NCBI GenBank assembly: GCA_934167175.1
Contig: CAKPKF010000015.1
Location: forward strand, 1-33,917
Source of the DNA: an uncultured Clostridia bacterium
GTDB lineage: Bacteria; Bacillota; Clostridia; TANB77; CAG-508
Direction: 5' to 3'
DNA: 33,917 nucleotides
How positions within the stretch are numbered: position 1 is the stretch's first letter; the number at the start of each line of letters is the position of its first letter. A program made the position numbers and the translations under genes. Positions 28,449 through 33,917 of the stretch are shown here, one piece after another. The notes under the pieces are model-generated. The model was not told the DNA's origin, ran no database searches, and saw only the letters and a program-made list of their open reading frames with translations.

Positions 28449-28835
28449 TCAAATTTTTAAGATTTTTTTTATTTTTTGTATTATTTTATTGAACATATTT
28501 TGTTTTTCTATTGTAGCAATTTCTTTAGAAGTATTATACTTTTTTGATTCATCTTTTCTATTAAATAACTTGTCTGTATTGAATTTTTCATTTTTTTGTT
28601 TTTCTCTTTCTTCTTCTAATCTTTTTAGTTCTTTAATTTTTCTATTTATTTCTACTACTTCTTCATAATTTTTTTGAAACATCTCTTTTACTACTAATAA
28701 ATTTTCGTCATTTGGATTAATATTTTTGTTTTTTATTTTTTCCAATTGTTTACACAGCATTTTATATTCTTTTGCTTTCAATTCCAATTCCATTGTAAGA
28801 CCAACAAGTTTGGTTTGGGTTATATTTAAATTCAT
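28449..28835 (-). CDS. Hypothetical coiled-coil protein (128 aa)
   Basis: I do not recognise a family. The 128 residues are highly charged, with a long predicted coiled coil (about residues 10-80, heptads rich in Leu/Ile and Lys/Glu) and a basic C-terminal helix ending IIQKIKKILKI. No signal peptide or membrane helix. The start ATG overlaps the stop of the upstream large gene (ATGA), so it is co-translated with it and probably works with it. The terminator at 28385 follows. Confidence 0.75.
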   Translation of the reverse strand: MNLNITQTKLVGLTMELELKAKEYKMLCKQLEKIKNKNINPNDENLLVVKEMFQKNYEEVVEINRKIKELKRLEEEREKQKNEKFNTDKLFNRKDESKKYNTSKEIATIEKQNMFNKIIQKIKKILKI

Positions 28836-31541
28836 TTTTCTTGCCCCCTATCTTTTTGGGATCTTTCTTTTCTTCTATATAAAATGTATTGTTCTGATTT
28901 TGCATCTTCAAATCCATATTCTACTGGAACTTCTAAATTTGATGATGCCTTTTTAAATTCTTCTACTTGTTTTTTTAATTTATTATATTGTGTGCCTATA
29001 TTTACCTGTTTTAGCGGTTTATCTGGATTTTGTTTATCATATTCTTCAATAAATGCTTTCAAACCTCTTTGTAGTGTTTTAAATATTTCTGTTCTATTTT
29101 TTCTTGCTTCTTGCATTTCTTCAGGAATTTCTCCACTTAAATAGTCATCTTCATATTCTCCTAATACATATTCATTTTGATATTTTTTGTATTTTTCATT
29201 TATTTCATATTCATTTATGACTGCATAACTTTTTTCTTTGTTTACATACATAGTTCCTTTAGCTATTATTTCATCCTTTGAATCTCTAACTACTAAATTT
29301 TGTACATCAGGTGCTAATATACTTGACATTGCAATGTTTTCTCCATAATCATTTGATTTTATTGAAGCACAGCAGTTGCAAAGCAGTCCCATTATACTGT
29401 TATTAAAATCATGCTTATCAAGCCATTCATATGAAAATTCTTCATTAAACATTTTTTCTATATCTTTCATTCCAGCATTTAACTCATTTCCGGCTTCTTT
29501 TTTTATTTTTTCTATACTATCTAAAATAGTTTCTTCTTTTATTTTTTTCCCCAATATATGTCTAGGAACATTATTAGTTTGGGCTTTTTCTCTCAATCTA
29601 TCTGCCTCATCAAAAAATTCTTGCGGTAAACCTCTTGCCCCAAATTCTTCTGCAATATCCAAATTTCTTTCTGTAACGCCTTTATATTCCTTTTTTAAGA
29701 ATTGCATTTCTAGTGCTTCTTTTAATGGACGTTTCACTGGTTTTCCATTTTTATCTAATGTTTCTCTATATTTGTTACTAAAATTCCTCATTACATTTAT
29801 AAAAGTTTTTGGATTGTCTTTCTCAAAATTTAACAATACTTCTAAATTTGGTAGACTTTTTTTCTCCCCTTGCTCTGATATGCATTTCAAAAATTCTTGG
29901 TTTATTTTAGTATCTAATGGAAGAGCATTAAATATTTCGTTATATTCTCCTAACTTTATTATCTCTTTATTAACTATTCTTCTTAAAGTTGATGATGCTT
30001 TTTGTGCTACATACGTCTCCGTTTCCTCACCATTTTTATTTAAAATTTTCTCTTTTGAAAAACAGCCTAAAGCAGACGCAAATTTATAAAAACTTATTTT
30101 TTCTTCATCCGAACATTCTTTTAATTTATCATTTATATCCATCAATTCATTTTTGAAAAAACTTAAATTGCAGTTTTCTATAAAATTCTTTGTCTTATTA
30201 TTTTTTACTAGTTCACAAGCATACACATATGGAATGTTTACTTTTTGTTTATCTAAATATTGTGAAAGTTCAATAAATTCACCTAATTCTTTTTTATCAT
30301 TTTTTAATATTGTACTACTATCAAATCCATCTAGAGTTTTTGTTAACTTGCCATATTCAAATTTTTCTATATATTTTTCTTTTTCAAGTAACTGCTGAGA
30401 AAATACAACTTCTCCGTTTTCTAACTTATACGCATATTTAAAATTTATACCATCTATAAAATTTTTTCCTACATTAGATACATTGGAATGAATTATTAAT
30501 TTTTTTAGATTTACACATCCATTAAATGCATCATTTGGAATTTCTGTTTCGTTTTCTGGTATTGCATATTCATTGATAACTTTTCTTTCCCCGATTAAAT
30601 GCCTCATTAATAAAATCACATTTTATTATATCTTTTGTGTTATTTCCATTTAAAAAGTTTCTAATCATGCTTTTTTCCCAACTTGCGTTACTATTTTCTG
30701 CATAAAATGGAATGTTTCCTATTATTGCCTCTTCTGATTTTAAATCAAAATATGTTTCTTTGCCAGTACCAGTTGGGTTTATATCTTTAGGCAGATTTTC
30801 CCAATTTTTTATTATAAATGAAATAGGTTCAACCTTCACCCATTTGGCATTTTTGTCATTCTCTGCTATTGTTTTGTCAGAGTATTTGCCTTTTCCATTA
30901 CAGACATTTGGAATAACTCGTACATATTTTTCATTATTATATAGAAACTCTGGGTTATGTTTTCCAACATAATTTTGGTTTAGATTATCTTGTCCATTTT
31001 CTGAATACCATCTTCCAGTAGAATATATCTCTTCCTTTAAAATTCCATTATTATATAATTCTTCTAGTTTTTTTTCCAAATTATCATTTACTTTGTTTTT
31101 TGGATATTCTCCAATCTCCAAAATGTGATATAAACTATTTCCATATTGATCTTTTATATTTTTTATGTTTAAATTTCTCTTTTCTTCATCGCTTTTAGGA
31201 ATCCTATAATGTAGCTTTGGACAAATTCCAATATAATTTTGATTAGCAGATGTTGGTTTACATTCCCCTCCAAAATCCAATATATATGTTTGAGCTTCAT
31301 TTTCTGTGTTATCAATCCATATACATGTAGCCGGTTTATTTAATCTGGTTTTTAAAAATTCGAATGACATTACATGATTCATTATGGCATAATCTGTTGC
31401 AGACGTAATTTTATCTGCATTATTTCCTTTCCAATTTAATTGTTCTTCCAAACTATCTATATATATTAAATCTTCAAACTCATTTTCTTTATTCTGTAAT
31501 TTTTGCGGAATAATATTTTTTCTCAAATCTTCTTTTTCCAT
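28832..31541 (-). CDS. Large DUF6273/leucine-rich-repeat protein, split by a +1 shift at CGG
   Basis: Two overlapping frames are one gene. Frame 0 starts at ATG 31541 (eight bases after AAGGAG) and encodes a DUF6273-like domain with W-x-S-MIRNFLNG near residue 295. It meets CGG at codon 317 (30593-30591) and would stop seven codons later. Skipping one base continues into ERKVINEYAIPENETEIP and an LRR_5/BspA-like repeat (DAFNGCVNLKKLIIHSNVSNVGKNFI). About 500 residues I cannot name follow, then a C-terminal region with GLLCNCCASI, NLVVRD and GTMYVN that looks like a separate folded domain. The second frame alone has no ribosome binding site, supporting continuous translation. Full length would be 902 aa. 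No signal peptide is seen. It is followed by a coupled coiled-coil gene. Confidence 0.75.
30589..30597 (-). other. Candidate +1 recoding site at CGG in the DUF6273/LRR gene
   Basis: Minus-strand frame 0 reads GCA TTT AAT CGG GGA. Skipping the C (30593) gives AAT-GGG-GAA, joining EAFN to GERKVINEYAIPEN, a typical transition into the LRR_5 region. Confidence 0.6.
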
Positions 31542-31564
31542 ACTCAATTCTCCTTACTATTTTA

Positions 31565-31593
31565 ATTTTATACTATAATTTAATTCTCGTCAA
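31565..31593 (-). promoter_or_regulatory. Candidate sigma-A promoter of the DUF6273/LRR gene
   Basis: Minus strand TTGACG (31593-31588), 17-base spacer, TAAAAT (31570-31565); an overlapping TATAAA has 15-base spacing. About 24 bases before the start codon. Confidence 0.5.
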
Positions 31594-31711
31594 TTTATCG
31601 TTAAAATCTACTACTATAATTAAATTTTATATAATAAATTTTCTTTTTTTGTATATTACTTTCATTTTTGGAAAACATATTATTAAATTTATTTTTGGAG
31701 GTTGTTTTATT

Positions 31712-31918
31712 ATGGAAAAGCATTTATTAGTCACTGGAACTTCTAATGTTTCTTGGAAAGATGCTATTGTTCAAACTATAAAAGAAGCATCAAAAACTAT
31801 AGATTATTTGTCTTCTGTTAAAATATTAGAACAAAGGGCAAATATAGATGGTAATAAAATCACAGAATATTTTGTTGATTTAGACTTAAGTTTTATTTTA
31901 GATAGAGAAAGAGAATAA
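31712..31918 (+). CDS. Dodecin family flavin-binding protein
   Basis: A 68-residue protein starting at ATG 31712, ten bases after GGAGG; the longer frame from 31649 has no binding site. The dodecin pattern is clear: LVTGTSNVSWKDAIVQTIKEASKTI, then VKILEQRANIDGNKITEYFVDLDLSFIL. Dodecins form hollow dodecamers that bind flavins or related ligands. It is the first gene of a plus-strand unit with spoVAC and spoVAD (13-base gap), so it may be made in the forespore. A weak sigma-G-like pair (GTATA at 31651, CATATTA at 31676) is present, but the spacing is too long for confidence. Confidence 0.88.
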   Translation: MEKHLLVTGTSNVSWKDAIVQTIKEASKTIDYLSSVKILEQRANIDGNKITEYFVDLDLSFILDRERE

Positions 31919-31931
31919 TTGGAGGTAATTT

Positions 31932-32396
31932 ATGGATCCTATTGAAACAAAAAAAGATTATCAAAACTATGTTGAAAATAAATCGCCTAATTCCCCTATA
32001 CTAAAAAATTGTTTTAATGCCTTTTGGGTAGGTGGTCTCATTTGTTCTATTGGCCAAATAATTCTAGATTTTTGCAAATTTAGAGGAATTGATGAACAAA
32101 TTTCTGGTACTATTGTTGCTATTATACTAATTGGTATAAGTGCATTTTTAACTGGACTTAATATCTTCAACAAAATCGGAAAATTTGCTGGTGCAGGTTC
32201 TTTAGTCCCTATAACAGGATTTGCAAATTCTATCGTTTCTCCTGCAATGGAATATAAATCTGAAGGCTATGTTATGGGAGTGGGTGGGAAAATGTTCACA
32301 GTTGCAGGACCAGTACTTGTATTTGGAATATCCACTTCCATAATTATTGGTATTCTATATTTAGTCTTTAACACTCAATCTATTACTTTAGTATAA
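31932..32396 (+). CDS. spoVAC: Stage V sporulation protein AC
   Basis: Membrane protein of the spore inner membrane, 154 aa, needed for dipicolinic acid uptake during sporulation and acting as a channel at germination. Four to five hydrophobic segments are visible. Family motifs: NCFNAFWVGGLICSIGQ, then GAGSLVPITGFANSIVSPAMEYKSEG. The latter region, with VMGVGGKMFTVAGPV, is diagnostic. GGAGG is six bases before ATG. It sits between the dodecin gene and spoVAD. Confidence 0.95.
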   Translation: MDPIETKKDYQNYVENKSPNSPILKNCFNAFWVGGLICSIGQIILDFCKFRGIDEQISGTIVAIILIGISAFLTGLNIFNKIGKFAGAGSLVPITGFANSIVSPAMEYKSEGYVMGVGGKMFTVAGPVLVFGISTSIIIGILYLVFNTQSITLV

Positions 32397-32419
32397 TTTA
32401 TATAGGAGGTAATTTATTT

Positions 32420-33425
32420 ATGCAGAAATTAGGTTTACAAACTATAAAGTTCGACACTCCACCAACAATTTTAGATACAGCAAGTATTGTTGGACCTAAA
32501 GAAGCTGATGGTCCATTAGCCAAATATTTTGACCAATGCTTGGATGACGAATTTTGGGGCGAAAAGACTTGGGAAAAAGCCGAAAGCAAAATTATAAAGG
32601 AAACAGTAAATACTGTTATTTCTAAATCTGGTTTATCATCTGATTCAATTGATTTTTGTTTTGCTGGTGATTTACTTAATCAGTGTATTTCTTCAAGTTT
32701 TGGTTTAAGAGAACTTAATATTCCTTTTTTTGGTGTATTTGGCGCGTGTTCTACATTTGTTGAAAGTTTATGTCTAGGATCAGTTTTTATTGAAAGCCAA
32801 GCTGCAAATACAGTTTTATGTGCTACCTCAAGCCATTTTTGCAGTGCTGAAAAACAATTCAGATTTCCTCTAGAACTTGGAAATCAAAGGCCACCTTCGG
32901 CTCAATGGACTGTAACTGGTGCTGGTGCTGCTATTATTACTTCTTCCGGAAATGGCCCTTATATAACTAATATAACTCCTGGAAAAATCACAGATATGGG
33001 AATTAAAGATGCTAACAATATGGGTGCTGCAATGGCTCCTGCTGCACTGGATACTTTAATTACACACTTCAAAGATACTGGAAGAAATCCCAGTTATTAT
33101 GATGTCATCATAACAGGAGATTTGGGTCATATTGGAAAAAATATATTAATTGATTTAGCTCGGAAAAAAAGGGTATAATATAAGATCTAATTATAATGAT
33201 TGTGGCGTTATGATATTTGACAAAAATTCTCAAGATACGCATTCTGGTGGTTCTGGTTGTGGATGTTGTGGAAGTGTTTTTTCTGGTTATTTATTTAATG
33301 AATTAAAAAACAAAAAATATAATAAAATTTTATTAATTGCTACAGGTGCTTTGATGAACTCAACAAGCTCTCAACAAGGAGAATCTATACCTGGTATAGC
33401 TCACGCTATCTCTATTGAAAATTAA
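32420..33425 (+). CDS. spoVAD: Stage V sporulation protein AD, split by a +1 shift at CGG
   Basis: Thiolase-fold soluble partner of the SpoVA channel that binds dipicolinic acid. Frame 0 starts at ATG 32420 after AGGAGG. It carries FGVFGACSTFVESL, CATSSHFCSAEKQFRFP, ERPPSAQWT-like QRPPSAQWTVTGAGA, and ITGDLGHIGKNILIDLA. At codon 248 it meets CGG (33161-33163) and would stop six codons later. Skipping one base continues KKGYNIRSNYNDCG, then HSGGSGCGCCGSVFSGYL and ATGALMNSTSSQQGESIPGIAHAISIE, the conserved C-terminus. With the skip the protein is 334 aa, the family length, with no other lesion. No spoVAE follows; the next gene is convergent and shares the stop region (TTAA). Confidence 0.93.
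33158..33166 (+). other. Candidate +1 recoding site at CGG in spoVAD
   Basis: Plus-strand frame 0 reads GAT TTA GCT CGG AAA; skipping the C (33161) gives GCT-GGA-AAA-AAA-GGG-TAT. A lost base in the adjacent run of seven A (33164-33170) would repair the frame equally well, so this site alone is the weakest of the three. Confidence 0.55.
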
Positions 33426-33601
33426 TTACTCTTCTTTTCAAAATTGCTTACTGCAATTGTACTAAGGTTTTGCCCAATAGTTGAAAAAAAGTTTCCTAAC
33501 AAGTCAATTTCTTCAACACTCTTGCCTTTTGAAATTGCCAGAGATATACTACTTGCGAGGAATATTATTTCCTCGCTATTTAAATCATTTAGACATAACA
33601 T
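33422..33601 (-). CDS. Small helical protein, DUF6774-like (59 aa)
   Basis: Starts at ATG 33601, six bases after GAGGTG. The sequence LNSEEIIFLASSISLAISKG, VEEIDLLGNFFSTIGQNLSTIA resembles a small family common in Clostridia that I place near DUF6774; the function is unknown. It is convergent with spoVAD and their stop codons overlap in TTAA. The ribosome binding site lies in the 3' arm of a 10-bp hairpin (33605-33634), so translation may be controlled by that structure. Confidence 0.65.
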   Translation of the reverse strand: MLCLNDLNSEEIIFLASSISLAISKGKSVEEIDLLGNFFSTIGQNLSTIAVSNFEKKSN

Positions 33602-33604
33602 AAA

Positions 33605-33634
33605 ACACACCTCACTTATTTATATGAGGTGTGT
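33605..33634 (-). promoter_or_regulatory. Hairpin that can sequester the ribosome binding site of the 59-aa gene
   Basis: Arms 33605-33614 and 33625-33634 pair perfectly (ACACACCTCA/TGAGGTGTGT) with a 10-base loop. On the minus strand the 3' arm contains GAGGTG, the Shine-Dalgarno of the downstream ATG at 33601. It also lies 20 bases after the stop of the surface-protein gene. There is no U-tract, so it is not a normal terminator. Confidence 0.6.
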
Positions 33635-33653
33635 ATTTAATTTATTATATTTT

Positions 33654-33917
33654 TTATTTATCTATATTTTTATATCTAATATATGATACTCTAGCAACAA
33701 TAGCTAATAATGCAATTATTGGTACTATGAAAGATGTTATACCAGCATATGGCAATCCTTTACCACTCAAATTTGTATTTTGTGAACCTGTATTAGTTCT
33801 ATTTAATGATATATTTCCGCCTGATGTATTATTTCCATTGGTTGTGTTTCCACCTGTTGTATTATTTCCATCTGTTGTGTTTCCACCTGTTGTATTATTT
33901 CCGTCTGTTGTGTTTCC
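33654..33917 (-). CDS. C-terminal part of a repeat-rich surface protein with LPYAG sorting-like tail (partial)
   Basis: Minus-strand frame open at the right edge and ending at TAA 33654-33656; 87 residues are visible. It begins with 11-residue Gly/Asn/Thr repeats (GGNTTDGNNTT, three copies in view), then a short linker and GKGLPYAG. A hydrophobic helix (ITSFIVPIIALLAIVA) and a basic tail (RYKNIDK) follow. This is the plan of a cell-wall sorting signal (LPxTG type, here LPYAG), although the Thr is replaced by Ala. The repeat region probably acts as a wall-spanning spacer. The functional part of the protein lies outside the window. Confidence 0.7.
   Translation of the reverse strand, partial: GNTTDGNNTTGGNTTDGNNTTGGNTTNGNNTSGGNISLNRTNTGSQNTNLSGKGLPYAGITSFIVPIIALLAIVARVSYIRYKNIDK
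33828..33917. repeat. 33-bp tandem repeat in the surface-protein gene
   Basis: Units at 33828-33860, 33861-33893 and a partial one at 33894-33917 with few differences. They keep the reading frame (11 codons each) and continue past the window edge. Confidence 0.85.

Noticed and set aside
29376..30089. A 237-codon plus-strand frame opposite the LRR gene
   Set aside because: No ribosome binding site, low-complexity Ser/Phe/Leu composition, and a real gene on the other strand.
31649..31711. Longer N-terminus for the dodecin gene
   Set aside because: It would extend through the GGAGG ribosome binding site and adds hydrophobic residues not found in dodecins.

Overview
The window reads as an AT-rich, endospore-forming, anaerobic Firmicute of the class Clostridia. 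Evidence: the spoIIGA-sigE-sigG sporulation block next to ftsZ, spoVAC/spoVAD, strong AGGAGG-type ribosome binding sites, and a trimeric [FeFe] hydrogenase. It looks chromosomal. I saw no tRNA, rRNA, CRISPR array, insertion sequence or phage genes. Almost everything from the left edge to about 31.5 kb is on the minus strand. No stretch over 300 bases lacks a gene. LAYOUT (minus-strand genes in transcription order, right to left): 9958-69 is a division and sporulation cluster: murA, ftsQ/divIB, two DUF881 genes, sbp, ftsA, ftsZ, spoIIGA, sigE, sigG, ylmC/ymxH. 12906-10153 is an HD-domain phosphohydrolase and topoisomerase III. 14140-13037 is a membrane-anchored M23 peptidase. 17026-14372 is a P-type Ca2+ ATPase. 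18170-17150 holds two tandem copies of a complete transcription unit (promoter, 112-aa protein of unknown function, terminator). 18722-18261 is a guanine-deaminase-like enzyme. 22978-18803 is hydC-hydB-hydA, an NAD-linked electron-bifurcating-type hydrogenase. 28244-23150 is capA-like, rimO, hslO, mnmA, maf. 31541-28449 is a large DUF6273/leucine-rich-repeat protein and a coiled-coil partner. On the plus strand, 31712-33425 is dodecin, spoVAC, spoVAD. The right edge has a small helical protein and the C-terminus of a repeat-rich surface protein, both minus strand. MAIN OBSERVATION: three genes (murA, the DUF6273/LRR gene, spoVAD) are each split by one extra base. In all three the break falls exactly on an in-frame CGG codon. 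Checking every gene by eye (about 10,400 codons), I found no other in-frame CGG. CGT and CGA are used as ordinary arginine codons. In all three cases, skipping only the C of CGG (reading NNN-C-GGR, glycine) restores the full-length protein; in murA it restores the invariant glycine of the VGATEN motif. This pattern is hard to explain as random sequencing error or gene decay. It suggests that CGG is an undecoded (hungry) codon in this organism and that ribosomes make a +1 frameshift there, in genes that include an expected essential one. This is inference from sequence alone and needs reads, the genome-wide codon count, the tRNA set and peptides to settle.
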